Assembly (NCBI GenBank): GCA_026131555.1
Contig: JAMXJH010000007.1
Span: 58,749 to 122,748 of the forward strand
Source: Aerococcaceae bacterium NML190073
GTDB taxonomy: Bacteria > Bacillota > Bacilli > Lactobacillales > Aerococcaceae
DNA length: 64,000 nt
Direction: 5' to 3'
Program-made: the position numbers and the translations under genes
Shown here: positions 25,511 through 35,243 of the stretch, one piece after another
How positions within the stretch are numbered: position 1 is the first letter of the stretch
Layout of the letters: each line of letters begins with the position of its first letter
The notes under the pieces: model-generated
What the model was told of the DNA's origin: nothing
Seen by the model: the letters and a program-made list of their open reading frames with translations, nothing else
Database searches by the model: none

Positions 25511-25556
25511 TACAAAAAAGGTGGTACAAAGTGGGGGAATGTGGTAGACTAGGGGT
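25511..25556 (+). promoter_or_regulatory. MraZ operator and dcw cluster promoter
   Basis: GTGG occurs at 25521, 25531 and 25541, an exact 10-base period (GTGGTAC, GTGGGGG, GTGGTAG), the arrangement known for MraZ boxes (TGGGN or AAAGTG repeats). The last repeat runs into a -10-like TAGACT at 25545-25550. MraZ bound here would cover the -35 and spacer and repress its own operon. Confidence 0.75.
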
Positions 25557-25583
25557 ATATTGAATGGGGAGGTGTATTCAATC

Positions 25584-26015
25584 GTGCTTATCGGAGAATT
25601 TCAACATAATATTGACACGAAAGGGCGGTTGATTATGCCTGCCAAATTTCGTGCAGACTTAGGGGCGCAATTCATTGTTACCAAAGGTTTGGACGGCTGT
25701 TTGTTCGGTTTTCCTATGGAAAGCTGGGCAGCACTTCAAGAGAAATTAAAAGCATTATCTTTAGTTAAAAAAGATGCACGTTCGTTTGTTAGAAGTTTCT
25801 ATTCAGCTGCCACTGAAGTAGAAATTGACAAACAAGGGCGAATTAATTTGCCACAAAATCTCATTGAGCTTGCAGGTATTGAGAAGGAATGTCGAGTAAT
25901 CGGTGTCTCCGATCGTATCGAAATTTGGAGCAGCGAGCGTTGGGAGGCTTATGCATCTGCAGCTGACGAAAACTTTGAAGAAATTGCGGAAGAAATGATG
26001 GAGTTTGGATTATAG
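25584..26015 (+). CDS. mraZ: Transcriptional regulator MraZ
   Basis: DNA-binding AbrB-fold protein that autoregulates the dcw cluster. 143 residues, exactly family length, starting [26 protein letters not shown] 25584 is chosen over the TTG at 25560 since it gives the conserved N-terminus; GGGGAGG lies about 11 bases upstream. Two SpoVT-AbrB-like halves ([13 protein letters not shown] and [13 protein letters not shown]) are visible. Operator repeats lie upstream. Confidence 0.95.
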   Translation: MLIGEFQHNIDTKGRLIMPAKFRADLGAQFIVTKGLDGCLFGFPMESWAALQEKLKALSLVKKDARSFVRSFYSAATEVEIDKQGRINLPQNLIELAGIEKECRVIGVSDRIEIWSSERWEAYASAADENFEEIAEEMMEFGL

Positions 26016-26029
26016 AGAGGGTGCATGGA

Positions 26030-26974
26030 ATGCAATTTGAACACGAAACAGTCCTGTTGCATGAAACAATTGATGAACTTGAAGTCAAACCTGATGGCGT
26101 CTATGTAGATTGCACATTGGGTGGTGCAGGGCATGCCGAGTATCTATTATCCTTGCTCAATGAACACGGTCATTTATATGCGTTTGACCAAGATCAAACG
26201 GCGATTGAGCATGCTAAAGTCAGACTGGCTGACGCTGTATCGCAAGGGAAAGTGACATTCATTCACAGTAATTTCCGGGATATCCGTAAGAAATTAGCGG
26301 AATTGAATGTTCAAAAGGTCGACGGTATTTACTATGATTTAGGTGTTTCCTCTCCGCAATTGGATGTAGCTGAACGAGGATTCAGTTATCATCAAGAAGC
26401 GAAATTAGACATGCGGATGAACCAGGCGCAAGCCTTATCGGCTTACGATGTGGTCAATTCGTGGACATACGATCAATTAGTGAAGGTTATTTTCCGTTAT
26501 GGTGAGGAGAAATTTGCTAAGCGAATTGCTCGTTCCATTGAACAAAAACGAGCGGCTGCACCGATTGTTACGACAACGGAGTTAGCGGAAATAATCAAAG
26601 GAGCAATCCCGGCAGCTACGCGCCGTACGGGAGGGCATCCGGCTAAACGGACTTTTCAAGCGATTCGAATTGCCGTTAATGATGAATTAGGAGCAATTGA
26701 AGAATCGTTGGAGCAGGCGTTGGAATTATTGGCTGTGGACGGAAGAATTTCAGTTATTTCGTTTCACTCATTGGAAGACAGATTGGTTAAGCAAATGTTT
26801 AAGCAAGTGAGCACAGCACCGGAAACGCCACGTCATCTGCCTTTATTACCGGAGCAAACACGAGCTCCATTTAAGTTAGTGACACGCAAGCCGATTTTGG
26901 CAAGTGAAGAAGAATTAGAAGCAAACAATCGCGCAAGAAGTGCGAAATTGCGTGTTATTGCGCGAGAAATTTAA
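26030..26974 (+). CDS. rsmH: 16S rRNA (cytosine(1402)-N4)-methyltransferase
   Basis: RsmH (MraW) methylates C1402 of 16S rRNA. 314 residues from ATG 26030 ([12 protein letters not shown]), with GAGAGGG 8 bases upstream; the GTG at 26021 is too close to that site. SAM motif [26 protein letters not shown] and [11 protein letters not shown] are present. Second gene of the dcw cluster. Confidence 0.96.
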   Translation: MQFEHETVLLHETIDELEVKPDGVYVDCTLGGAGHAEYLLSLLNEHGHLYAFDQDQTAIEHAKVRLADAVSQGKVTFIHSNFRDIRKKLAELNVQKVDGIYYDLGVSSPQLDVAERGFSYHQEAKLDMRMNQAQALSAYDVVNSWTYDQLVKVIFRYGEEKFAKRIARSIEQKRAAAPIVTTTELAEIIKGAIPAATRRTGGHPAKRTFQAIRIAVNDELGAIEESLEQALELLAVDGRISVISFHSLEDRLVKQMFKQVSTAPETPRHLPLLPEQTRAPFKLVTRKPILASEEELEANNRARSAKLRVIAREI

Positions 26975-27015
26975 GGATTGCAAATGAGATTTCACAGAGG
27001 GAAGGAGGCATCGCA

Positions 27016-27432
27016 ATGGAGCAAGCGAATGTTAAACAACAATATGCAACGCATGCATCGTCCAAAAATATCGCCATTCCAGGTGGTATCGACAGAGGGA
27101 TTGAATTCGGGAAGGTAACTGAACGCGCTAAAACATCTGCTAAGCATATGAGCTTAACTAAGTATGAAGTGACCACAATTGTGATGGCCTTTATCCTCTG
27201 CGCATGCCTACTTGTATTGCGAATGTATGTACATGGACATCATTTAGAAATACAACAAGCAATTGAAGAGCATACGATACAAATGCATAATGTGCAAACA
27301 CAGACCGCTATCATGGAAACGGAAATCAACATGAAACGCAATTATGAAACAATTCAGCAAGCAGCGAGAGATAACGGCATGACAATTAATCGTGCGAATA
27401 TAAAGGAAGTTAGCAATGATGCAGGGAACTAA
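27016..27432 (+). CDS. ftsL: Cell division protein FtsL
   Basis: 138 residues. Long cytoplasmic N-terminus (~52 residues), one membrane helix (about 53-72, VTTIVMAFILCACLLVLRMY) and an extracellular coiled coil (residues 76-125) that pairs with DivIC and DivIB. Low sequence conservation is normal; identification is from topology and the slot between rsmH and the PBP gene. RBS GGAAGGAGG. The last 17 bases overlap the PBP start. Confidence 0.85.
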   Translation: MEQANVKQQYATHASSKNIAIPGGIDRGIEFGKVTERAKTSAKHMSLTKYEVTTIVMAFILCACLLVLRMYVHGHHLEIQQAIEEHTIQMHNVQTQTAIMETEINMKRNYETIQQAARDNGMTINRANIKEVSNDAGN

Positions 27433-29098
27433 TGATAGAGGCTTCATCAAGTGGCTAGTTGTATTTACTCTAGTCTGTGCGATGATAGTCGCTGGTCGCT
27501 TATGGCAATTGAGTGTCTGGAAGAAAGTTAACAACAGGGATTTAGTTGAATACGCAGAGAAGAACTTTGGAGGAAGTGGTATCACAGAAGCGAGACGCGG
27601 AACGATTTATGATGCGAATGAATCGCCGATTGCGATGGATACGACTTCCTATGTTATGTATGCGATACTGCAACACGACATCGACACTGCTAACATCGTC
27701 AAAGATCCGGATCGAACCGCAAGAGTATTGTCTCAATATATTGATGCGACACACGATGAAATCTTGGAATTATTATTGACGCCGGAAGCAAGAGAGGTTC
27801 AGTTCCGCCATATCTCTCCAATCTCTCCGGAAACGAAGAAGGCTATTGAACAGGAAGATTTGCCGGGCATTGTGTTGGTAAGCAAAACTTTACGTCATTA
27901 TATTGATAGTGTTTTTGCATCGCATTTAATTGGATATGCGGTTCCGGGAGAGGATAATTTTATCCAGGCAAGCGTACTAGAAGGGCAACTAGGCTTAGAA
28001 TATGCTTATGATAAAGTGCTGAACGGTTCTGAAATGTATACAGACAGACCGGATTCAACGGTAATATCAGGTAGAAACTTGTACTTGACGCTTGATTCAC
28101 GCTTGCAAAATCACCTGGAAGTGTTGATGAACGAATATCAAGCACGTTATCACCCACAAGCAATGAATGCTTATCTAGTGGAAGCAAAAACGGGAAAATT
28201 ACTAGCCGCTTCTCAGCGTCCTAGTTTCAATCTGAATACACGTATAGGAATTTCGGAGCAGTGGCGCAACCTAATGGTTGAGGAAGCTTATGAACCGGGA
28301 TCGACGATTAAGACACTCACAACGGCAGTAGCCTATGATCGTGGTGTATTTGGAGTAGGTGAATGGTTCCAGTCCGGTAGTATTGAAGTTTATGATCAAG
28401 TGGTTAAAGACCACAATGAAGTGGGTTGGGGAACAATCACTTTCGAAGAAGGTTTCGCTCGTTCAAGTAACGTTGCCATGGTAAATCTTGTGCAACGAAT
28501 GGGCAGCAAGCAATGGGCAGATAAACTATTGGAATTCGGATTCGGGCAATCGACAGAATTTGGTTTGGCAAACGAAACAGAAGGCACACTTGCTTTCGAC
28601 AATCCGGTATCTGAAATAATGTCCGGATTCGGGCAAGGATTTTCGGCGACGCCTATTCAGTTGTTGCAGGCGTTTAGTGCCATTGTCAATCAAGGGAAAA
28701 TGATGAAAGTACAAGTCGTCAATGGTATCGGTGCAAATCACCAATACCAACCGCAAGTAGTGGGGCAACCAATTTCTGAACAAGCTGCCCAACGTGTGTT
28801 GCAACTGATGATTGATACAGTGGAACAACCTTATGGAACGGCGCAACCGTTCCGAAACCCGAATGTTCGGGTTGCCGCCAAAACAGGGACAGCTCAAATA
28901 GCGAACCCGGCAGGAGCAGGCTATCTGAACGGACCGGATGACTACTACCATTCGGCAATCATATTTTTCCCGGCGGAACAGCCGCAATATATGATGTATG
29001 TATCGATGAAACAACCACAAAATACAGGTGGCAGACTAGGGTCGCAAATATTGGGAGAATTATTCAATCGCTACTTGGATACGATGATGATTAATTAA
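27416..29098 (+). CDS. ftsI: Class B penicillin-binding protein (FtsI/PBP2B-type septal transpeptidase)
   Basis: Crosslinks septal peptidoglycan together with FtsW. 560 residues: N-terminal membrane helix (about 11-31), dimerisation domain (RRGTIYDANESPIAMD) and transpeptidase domain with SxxK as STIK (EPGSTIKTL), SxN as SSN (ARSSNVAMV) and KTGTAQ. It lacks the PASTA repeats of Bacillus PBP2B and pneumococcal PBP2x. The start overlaps ftsL; ATG at 27416 and 27419 are both possible, with AAAGGAAG upstream. Confidence 0.93.
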   Translation: MMQGTNDRGFIKWLVVFTLVCAMIVAGRLWQLSVWKKVNNRDLVEYAEKNFGGSGITEARRGTIYDANESPIAMDTTSYVMYAILQHDIDTANIVKDPDRTARVLSQYIDATHDEILELLLTPEAREVQFRHISPISPETKKAIEQEDLPGIVLVSKTLRHYIDSVFASHLIGYAVPGEDNFIQASVLEGQLGLEYAYDKVLNGSEMYTDRPDSTVISGRNLYLTLDSRLQNHLEVLMNEYQARYHPQAMNAYLVEAKTGKLLAASQRPSFNLNTRIGISEQWRNLMVEEAYEPGSTIKTLTTAVAYDRGVFGVGEWFQSGSIEVYDQVVKDHNEVGWGTITFEEGFARSSNVAMVNLVQRMGSKQWADKLLEFGFGQSTEFGLANETEGTLAFDNPVSEIMSGFGQGFSATPIQLLQAFSAIVNQGKMMKVQVVNGIGANHQYQPQVVGQPISEQAAQRVLQLMIDTVEQPYGTAQPFRNPNVRVAAKTGTAQIANPAGAGYLNGPDDYYHSAIIFFPAEQPQYMMYVSMKQPQNTGGRLGSQILGELFNRYLDTMMIN

Positions 29099-29114
29099 GA
29101 AAGAAGGGAACTCT

Positions 29115-30596
29115 ATGCAAGCAACAGAACTGATTCGAGTGTTAGCTGACGCAACGCTATTTGGTGAGCCGCTAGAAGGCGAAGTGACGGCACTTGTCAA
29201 CGATACTCGACAAATTACTGCGAATAGCTGTTTCATTGCGATTAAAGGCGAGAACTTTGACGGGCATCAAGCAGTGCATCAAGCAAGTCAAAAAGGTGCG
29301 TGCATGATGATTGTGGAATATTTGCCAGAAGGCTGGCAACAAGTGCCGATGACCTTTGTCAAAGTGCCCTCTACTTATAGAGCCCAGGCGATTTTGGCGA
29401 ATAAATTCTATCAAATGCCGTCACAACAATTGAATGTTGTCGCTGTGACCGGGACCAATGGGAAAACAACGACGAGCACAATGATTAGTGAATTATTAAT
29501 GGCGCTCGGGCGTAAAACCGGTGTGATTGGCACCCTTCATTACAAGGTGGATCAACAATTTTACCCGGCGGTTAATACGACACCTAATGCATTGCATTTA
29601 CAACAGTTGTTTCATGAAATGGTTACCAATGGTTGTCAAGATGCCATTATTGAAGCTTCTTCACATGCCTTGGCATTGGGACGTCTCTGGTACACCGATA
29701 TTGATTGTGCAATCTTTACAAATTTAACGCGCGAGCATTTAGATTTCCACCACACTATGGAGGAATACGCCTATGCCAAAAGCCTGTTATTTGCACAATT
29801 GGGGCAAAGATTTCATCAAGGCCGTCCGCGTTTGGCAATCGTGAATGCCGATGACGCGTCGGCAGAAATAATGATGCAAGCAACGGCGGCTGAATGCCTC
29901 ACTTACAGTATTACAAAGGAAGCAACAGCATATGCGACACAAATAGAAGCGCATCAAGGAACCCAATCCTTTACGCTTCATTTTGAACAAAAAATGTATC
30001 AAGTTATGTTGCCGATGGTTGGTGCCTATAATGTGTCGAATTATTTGGCGTCTTTCCTATGTTTAGTGAAGCATTATCAATTCACACCGGAAGAAGTTAT
30101 TTGCGCGACTGCAACTTTTCAAGGAGTATCCGGTCGCATGCAAAGCATTCACGAAGGGCAAAACTTCAATGTTATCGTCGATTTTGCACATACACCGGAT
30201 GCCATTCAGAAAGTTTTGGCAGAATTGAAAGAACAAACGGTAGGACGTTTAATTACAGTCATTGGGCATAGTGGTGGCAATCGTGATAGTGGCGCCAGAC
30301 CGGAAATTGGCGACCATGTCTTTGCGTACTCAGATGAGATAGTATTCACGGCGGACAATCCACGCCATGAACCAGTTGACAAAATCGCACGCGAATTAAT
30401 TGGCAGCCATGACGAAAAGCCCTATACTATTATTGAGAAACGTGAGGATGCCGTCGCTCACGCCATTCGAATTGCACAAGCAGGCGATACGCTATTATTC
30501 GCAGGTAAAGGTGGCGAAACATACCAGATTATTGGTGATGATAAAGTTCCTTACAGCGAAGAAGCGGTCATTCGTACCGCATTGAAAACATTATAG
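29115..30596 (+). CDS. murE: UDP-N-acetylmuramoyl-tripeptide synthetase (MurE family)
   Basis: Adds the third residue (diamino acid) of the stem peptide. 493 residues. ATP loop TGTNGKTTTSTM, EASSHALALGR, NLTREHLDFHHTM and the KDDPRH-equivalent are visible. The acceptor loop reads DNPRHEP: the Arg of DNPR is the meso-diaminopimelate contact, whereas lysine enzymes have DDPN or DNPA. But the loop is one residue shorter than in classic DNPRxExP enzymes. Being inside the dcw cluster also favours the meso-DAP type. Specificity is therefore inferred, not shown. Confidence 0.92.
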   Translation: MQATELIRVLADATLFGEPLEGEVTALVNDTRQITANSCFIAIKGENFDGHQAVHQASQKGACMMIVEYLPEGWQQVPMTFVKVPSTYRAQAILANKFYQMPSQQLNVVAVTGTNGKTTTSTMISELLMALGRKTGVIGTLHYKVDQQFYPAVNTTPNALHLQQLFHEMVTNGCQDAIIEASSHALALGRLWYTDIDCAIFTNLTREHLDFHHTMEEYAYAKSLLFAQLGQRFHQGRPRLAIVNADDASAEIMMQATAAECLTYSITKEATAYATQIEAHQGTQSFTLHFEQKMYQVMLPMVGAYNVSNYLASFLCLVKHYQFTPEEVICATATFQGVSGRMQSIHEGQNFNVIVDFAHTPDAIQKVLAELKEQTVGRLITVIGHSGGNRDSGARPEIGDHVFAYSDEIVFTADNPRHEPVDKIARELIGSHDEKPYTIIEKREDAVAHAIRIAQAGDTLLFAGKGGETYQIIGDDKVPYSEEAVIRTALKTL

Positions 30597-30619
30597 AACA
30601 ATCAAACAAACAGACAACA

Positions 30620-30645
30620 AATGCTGGGAAAAGGATTTCCTGCGC
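30620..30645 (+). promoter_or_regulatory. Small hairpin between murE and mraY
   Basis: GGAAA / TTTCC hairpin inside a CTGGGAAAAGGATTTCC run. It resembles the hairpin after ftsZ (38055-38083). No T run, so its role is unclear; perhaps RNA stability. Confidence 0.3.
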
Positions 30646-30664
30646 AATTGAAGGAGAGATGACA

Positions 30665-31615
30665 ATGGAATTAGTCTTACCATTATCAATAAGTTTCGCA
30701 TTGACCGTATCGTTGATGCCGTTCTTTATTGGCTATTTTAATTACAAAAAAATCGGACAAACAACACGTGAAGAAGGTCCTAAGTGGCACGAAGTCAAAA
30801 CGGGTACCCCAACCATGGGAGGTACAGTCTTTGTATCGGCTATTCTATTCACATTATTGGTGTCCGCTAAGTTAATGAATCTCTTGAACGGTCAAGTTTG
30901 GATGATTTGGTTGACATTTCTATTGTTTGGCGGAATCGGCTTTATTGATGATTTCATCAGTATTTTTAAGAAGCAGAATGAAGGGTTGACAGCTAAGCAA
31001 AAGTTTGTAGCGCAATTATTGTTCTCAGGTATTATCATCTTGATTGCGATTGCTACCGGCGTTCAATTAGTGATTCCGATGTATTTCTTCAATATTACGT
31101 CGGTTATGTTGATTGTTGTGTTTGCTTTCTTGTGGATTACAGGGTTTTCCAATGCGGTTAATTTGACAGATGGCTTGGATGGTCTGGCGACCGGATTGAA
31201 TATCATTGCTTATTCTGCTTATTTCGCCTTGGCATTGCGCACCAAGAATATGGCGGTAGCTCTAGTTTGTTTAACAGTAGTAGGTGCATTATTAGGATTT
31301 TTGATTTATAATAAGAAACCAGCGAAGATATTTATGGGTGATGTTGGTTCCCTTGCGTTGGGCGCAGGTTTAGCTGTGATTTCAATGGTGTTGAACAATC
31401 CGTGGAGTTTATTAATCATCGGGATTGTCTTTGTGATTGAAACAGCTAGCGTCATTCTTCAAGTTGCCTCGTTCAAATTGACGGGTAAACGTATCTTCAA
31501 GATGAGTCCGATTCACCATCACTTTGAGATGAGCGGGTGGTCCGAACAGAAAGTAGTGACTGTTTTTTGGGCGGTCGGAATGTTAGCAGCAGGGTTTTAT
31601 TATATGATTTTCTGA
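30665..31615 (+). CDS. mraY: Phospho-N-acetylmuramoyl-pentapeptide transferase
   Basis: Makes lipid I by moving phospho-MurNAc-pentapeptide onto undecaprenyl phosphate. 316 residues, ten membrane helices. Key motifs: TMGG (residues ~46-49), FIDDFIS (catalytic Asp pair), NLTDGLDGLA, and MSPIHHHFEMSGW. ATG 30665 fits AAGGAGAG at 8 bases; the ATG at 30659 is too close. The stop overlaps the start region of murD. Confidence 0.96.
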   Translation: MELVLPLSISFALTVSLMPFFIGYFNYKKIGQTTREEGPKWHEVKTGTPTMGGTVFVSAILFTLLVSAKLMNLLNGQVWMIWLTFLLFGGIGFIDDFISIFKKQNEGLTAKQKFVAQLLFSGIIILIAIATGVQLVIPMYFFNITSVMLIVVFAFLWITGFSNAVNLTDGLDGLATGLNIIAYSAYFALALRTKNMAVALVCLTVVGALLGFLIYNKKPAKIFMGDVGSLALGAGLAVISMVLNNPWSLLIIGIVFVIETASVILQVASFKLTGKRIFKMSPIHHHFEMSGWSEQKVVTVFWAVGMLAAGFYYMIF

Positions 31616-31629
31616 TGAGAGGTATTGAT

Positions 31630-33009
31630 ATGTTATCAACCAATGTAGCACAGCAGCATGTACTGGTTATGGGATATGGCGTCACGGGAAGAAGTGTCGC
31701 TGATTTCCTATTGACTCAAGGTGCACATGTGACCGTTATTGACCGAGGGGATTCGTCTGACGACCCGTCGGTTACTTTACTTTTACAAAAAGGTGCCCGA
31801 TTCGTTTGGGGAGAACATCCATTAGAACTGGTGGAGGAACCTTTTGCTTTCGTTGTCAAAAATCCGGGGATTTCGTACTATACGCCGTTTGTACAGGCGC
31901 TCCAAGAAAAAGGGATTCCCATTTATACTGACGTAGAATTAGCTTATTTATTCAGCGAAGCAGCGATTATCGGTATTACGGGAAGTAACGGCAAGACAAC
32001 AACAACCAGTTTGATTCATCAATTATTGCAAGGAGCCACGGAGAAAGGTGAAGCCTTTTTGGCGGGGAATATTGGTGTACCGGCTTTGGATGTCGTGGCG
32101 AGAGCAAATCCGAATGATACAATTGTTATGGAATTATCCAGTTTCCAACTGAAAGGTACGGAACAATTTAAGCCAACGATTGCCGTGATAACCAATATCT
32201 TTGAAGCGCATATGGATTACCATAAAACACGTGACGACTACGTAACGTCTAAATTGAATTTAATTCGTCATCTGACACCGGAAGACCACTTGGTTTACAA
32301 TTATGATTCATCGGAATTGCGACAATTATTAGCGTCGACAATGGCGTGCAAGGTGCCTTTTGCGGTGGATTGCATTGATGATGACGTGCGTCGAAACGGT
32401 GTTTACGCGGAAGGTGGTCGCATTTTTTTCCGTGGGGAGGAAGTGGCGCAAGTAGCGGATATCTTAATTCCCGGCAAACATAATTTAGAGAATGCCTTGG
32501 CGGCAATTGCGGTGGCTAAATTGAATCAGGTGGCAAATGCGCATATTGTGCAAGTATTGCGAACTTATTCCGGTATGCCACACCGCATCCAAAAAATCGC
32601 TTCACACAAAGGTGTAGATTTCTACAATGATTCAAAGTCGACGAATACCACAGCAGCAATTACGGCTTTGAACAGCTTCAAGCAACCGATTGTTTATATC
32701 GGTGGAGGACTGGATCGTGGCGATGATTTAAGTGAATTAGTACCGCACTTAGAAGGCGTGAAAGTAGCGCATTTATACGGCGAAAGCAAAATGCGTATGC
32801 AAACCTTATTCAAGCAGGCTTGTCTCCATGATAATTTGGCGGAAGCAACTGAGGCTGCTTACCGTGATGCGCAAGCAGGGGATGTGGTATTGCTATCACC
32901 AAGTTGTGCGAGTTGGGACCAGTTCAAAAACTTTGAAGAACGCGGCAATCTTTTTGTAGAAACGGTGCGACAGTTGATTGCAAAGGAGAATGAATATGAA
33001 GGAAATTAA
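31630..33009 (+). CDS. murD: UDP-N-acetylmuramoylalanine--D-glutamate ligase
   Basis: Adds D-Glu to UDP-MurNAc-L-Ala. 459 residues. N-terminal Rossmann motif VMGYGVTGRSVADFL, ATP loop GITGSNGKTTTTSLI, NIFEAHMDYH, YNDSKSTN and SPSCASWDQFKNFEERG are all present. ATG 31630 has GAGAGG about 7 bases upstream; the ATG at 31615 overlapping the mraY stop is a weaker alternative. murG starts inside its last codons. Confidence 0.95.
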   Translation: MLSTNVAQQHVLVMGYGVTGRSVADFLLTQGAHVTVIDRGDSSDDPSVTLLLQKGARFVWGEHPLELVEEPFAFVVKNPGISYYTPFVQALQEKGIPIYTDVELAYLFSEAAIIGITGSNGKTTTTSLIHQLLQGATEKGEAFLAGNIGVPALDVVARANPNDTIVMELSSFQLKGTEQFKPTIAVITNIFEAHMDYHKTRDDYVTSKLNLIRHLTPEDHLVYNYDSSELRQLLASTMACKVPFAVDCIDDDVRRNGVYAEGGRIFFRGEEVAQVADILIPGKHNLENALAAIAVAKLNQVANAHIVQVLRTYSGMPHRIQKIASHKGVDFYNDSKSTNTTAAITALNSFKQPIVYIGGGLDRGDDLSELVPHLEGVKVAHLYGESKMRMQTLFKQACLHDNLAEATEAAYRDAQAGDVVLLSPSCASWDQFKNFEERGNLFVETVRQLIAKENEYEGN

Positions 33010-34102
33010 ACGGGTTGTTCTATCGGGTGGCGGAACGGGCGGACACATTTATCCGGCTCTTGCGTTGCTTAAGGAAATGCAACTCAAATATCCTAACTTG
33101 GAGTGTTTATATATCGGGAGCGCTAAAGGATTGGAATCCACCATTGTCAAAAATGCGGGTTTGCCTTTTGAAAGTGTGGAAATCCAAGGATTGAAGCGCA
33201 GCCTGTCTATCGAGAATATTAAAGCCGTCTGGTTGATGCTGACCAGCACTTACAAAGCCAAACAAATTCTTAAAGCTTATCAGCCTGATGTGGTGATCGG
33301 AACAGGTGGTTACGTGTGTGCTCCTGTATTACGTGCAGCGACACAGCTAGGTATCCCGACACTGATTCATGAGCAAAATAGTGTAGCAGGCATTACCAAT
33401 AAATATTTAGGACGTTACGTGGACATTATTGCGACTTGCTTCGAGGAAGTCACAAAAGATTTCGCTAAAGTGGCGCATAAAGTTCGATTAACCGGGAATC
33501 CTCGCGGACAAGAGGTTGTGCAAACACCTGTTGTTGCGAATTACTTGGAGGAGCAGTACGGTTTTTGCTCGGATAAGCCGACAGTATTGGTGTTCGGAGG
33601 AAGTCGGGGAGCGCCTGCTATCAATCAAGCAGCACTAGCAGCCATTCCTGCATTTGCGAATGCAGCGTATCAAGTCATTATTGCAACAGGGCAGGCGCAC
33701 TATGAAACGTTACAATCAGAATTACAAGATTTGCCAAACAACGTAAAGGTTGTTCCTTACATTGAGAATATGCCGACTTTATTGCGCGCCATTCAATTAG
33801 TGGTGTGTCGCAGCGGAGCAACTACCTTGACAGAGTTGACGGCATTGGGCTTGCCAAGTATCTTGATACCGAGTCCTTATGTCACTGCCAACCATCAAGA
33901 ACACAATGCATTAGCATTGGTGAACCGTCATGCAGCTTGCATGATTCGCGAATCCGAATTAGATTCCGCAATCTTAGTCGAAAAAATTAACGAACTGTTG
34001 TTGTCACCAACGATTTTGGCAGAGATGGCAACCTCAGCGAGAACGCTCGGTATCACGGATGCTTCTACGCGAATTATTGAAGCGATTGAAACAATCGTTT
34101 AA
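32996..34102 (+). CDS. murG: UDP-N-acetylglucosamine--lipid I transferase
   Basis: Adds GlcNAc to lipid I on the inner membrane face, giving lipid II. 368 residues. GT-B signature SGGGTGGHIYPALAL near the N-terminus, GTGGYVCAP, HEQNSVAG, and the sugar-donor site VVCRSGATTLTEL. ATG 32996 (AAAGGAG 8 bases upstream) overlaps murD by 14 bases. Confidence 0.96.
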   Translation: MKEIKRVVLSGGGTGGHIYPALALLKEMQLKYPNLECLYIGSAKGLESTIVKNAGLPFESVEIQGLKRSLSIENIKAVWLMLTSTYKAKQILKAYQPDVVIGTGGYVCAPVLRAATQLGIPTLIHEQNSVAGITNKYLGRYVDIIATCFEEVTKDFAKVAHKVRLTGNPRGQEVVQTPVVANYLEEQYGFCSDKPTVLVFGGSRGAPAINQAALAAIPAFANAAYQVIIATGQAHYETLQSELQDLPNNVKVVPYIENMPTLLRAIQLVVCRSGATTLTELTALGLPSILIPSPYVTANHQEHNALALVNRHAACMIRESELDSAILVEKINELLLSPTILAEMATSARTLGITDASTRIIEAIETIV

Positions 34103-34128
34103 CGAATAATAGGAAAGGAGGGATTAGT

Positions 34129-35106
34129 GTGGAACGCAATTATCGCCAGCACTATCAACGCAATCAACACGCGCTGCATGAAAGACAGCGATCATCTCGT
34201 ATGCGAATGCAGAATGCGGCGAGAAGTGGACGGAGTATCTCGCAGCAACAATATCAATCTTCGCAACGAACGCTTAACGAGCGCCATCGCCAGACTAATC
34301 CTACTTCACGCCCTCGTCGTCAGCGACCGAATCAACCGATGCCGCGAACACTTCCTCCTAAAGCCCGAAGAAGACCGCTGAAAGGTAAAGTGAAAGCAGT
34401 TGTTGTAGGGGTGGTGTTGTGTGTGGCAACAGTGTTTACGCTAATAGCCGTATCTCCTTTGAACAAAGTGAAACGTCTGGTGGTTACCGGATACACGCAT
34501 TCGAATCCGGAATTGATCAAAGCGAGCACAGGCATTCGTCCCTTGGATGATGTGCGCAATGTGATACGCCAGAAACAAATTATCGAGAAAGCGATTAAGA
34601 CGCATAGTCCAATTATTGATAGTATTACATTGAAACATTCAGAATGGGAACATCTGGAAATTCACGTCAATGAACATCAAGTCATCGCCAAAATTAATGA
34701 CAACGGACAATTAGTACCAATTTTGGATAATGGGAACGGAATTGCCGGATTAACTACGATTGATGATACACAATTAGCAAATGTGCCATTATTATATAAT
34801 TTCAACAAGCAAGGGTCTTTGCATGAAATAGCCAATTCCCTACGCAAAATAGATGCGAAACTGCTTGCCTTAATTGAGAGCATTTCGCCGGTTCAAGATG
34901 TGAATAAGCCGAATACCATTGAAGTCAAAATGAAAGACGGCAACACCGTTCGTGCCATTGTCTCCACTTTTGATAAGCGGATAGGTTACTATCCTTCAAT
35001 TGTGCAACAGTTGAATAATCAACAAGGCGTTATCAATTTAGAAGTGGGCGCATACTTTACACCGTACGGATTAAATACTAATAGTGTCAAGTTGGACACT
35101 AATTAA
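34129..35106 (+). CDS. divIB: Cell division protein DivIB (FtsQ)
   Basis: 325 residues. A basic, Arg/Gln-rich cytoplasmic N-terminus (~85 residues), one membrane helix (about 88-107), an alpha POTRA domain beginning NKVKRLVVTGYTHSNPELI, then the beta domain to the end (EVGAYFTPYG). It stabilises FtsL/DivIC and controls septal PBP. GTG start at 34129 behind AAAGGAGGG. Standard slot between murG and ftsA. Confidence 0.93.
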   Translation: MERNYRQHYQRNQHALHERQRSSRMRMQNAARSGRSISQQQYQSSQRTLNERHRQTNPTSRPRRQRPNQPMPRTLPPKARRRPLKGKVKAVVVGVVLCVATVFTLIAVSPLNKVKRLVVTGYTHSNPELIKASTGIRPLDDVRNVIRQKQIIEKAIKTHSPIIDSITLKHSEWEHLEIHVNEHQVIAKINDNGQLVPILDNGNGIAGLTTIDDTQLANVPLLYNFNKQGSLHEIANSLRKIDAKLLALIESISPVQDVNKPNTIEVKMKDGNTVRAIVSTFDKRIGYYPSIVQQLNNQQGVINLEVGAYFTPYGLNTNSVKLDTN

Positions 35107-35243
35107 GACAACTTTAAGTTACTAAATGGTTACACTGTAACATTTTTCTTCTGTTGATAGAACATTTATGCTAATATTAACTATCAGAAGAGAGATTTAA
35201 TAAGTACTCCTAATTTTGTGATAGAAGGAGGTTTCTTTACCAG
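35107..35243 (+). promoter_or_regulatory. Intergenic promoter region of ftsA-ftsZ
   Basis: Contains the 13-base palindrome GTTACAcTGTAAC at 35129-35141 and an extended -10-like TGcTAATAT further on, upstream of the GAAGGAGG RBS. It may give ftsA-ftsZ an internal promoter, which many dcw clusters have. The -35 is not clear. Confidence 0.45.

Noticed and set aside
35129..35141. Terminator at the GTTACAcTGTAAC palindrome before ftsA
   Set aside because: The central loop is a single base, so it cannot form an RNA hairpin; more likely a protein-binding palindrome or chance.
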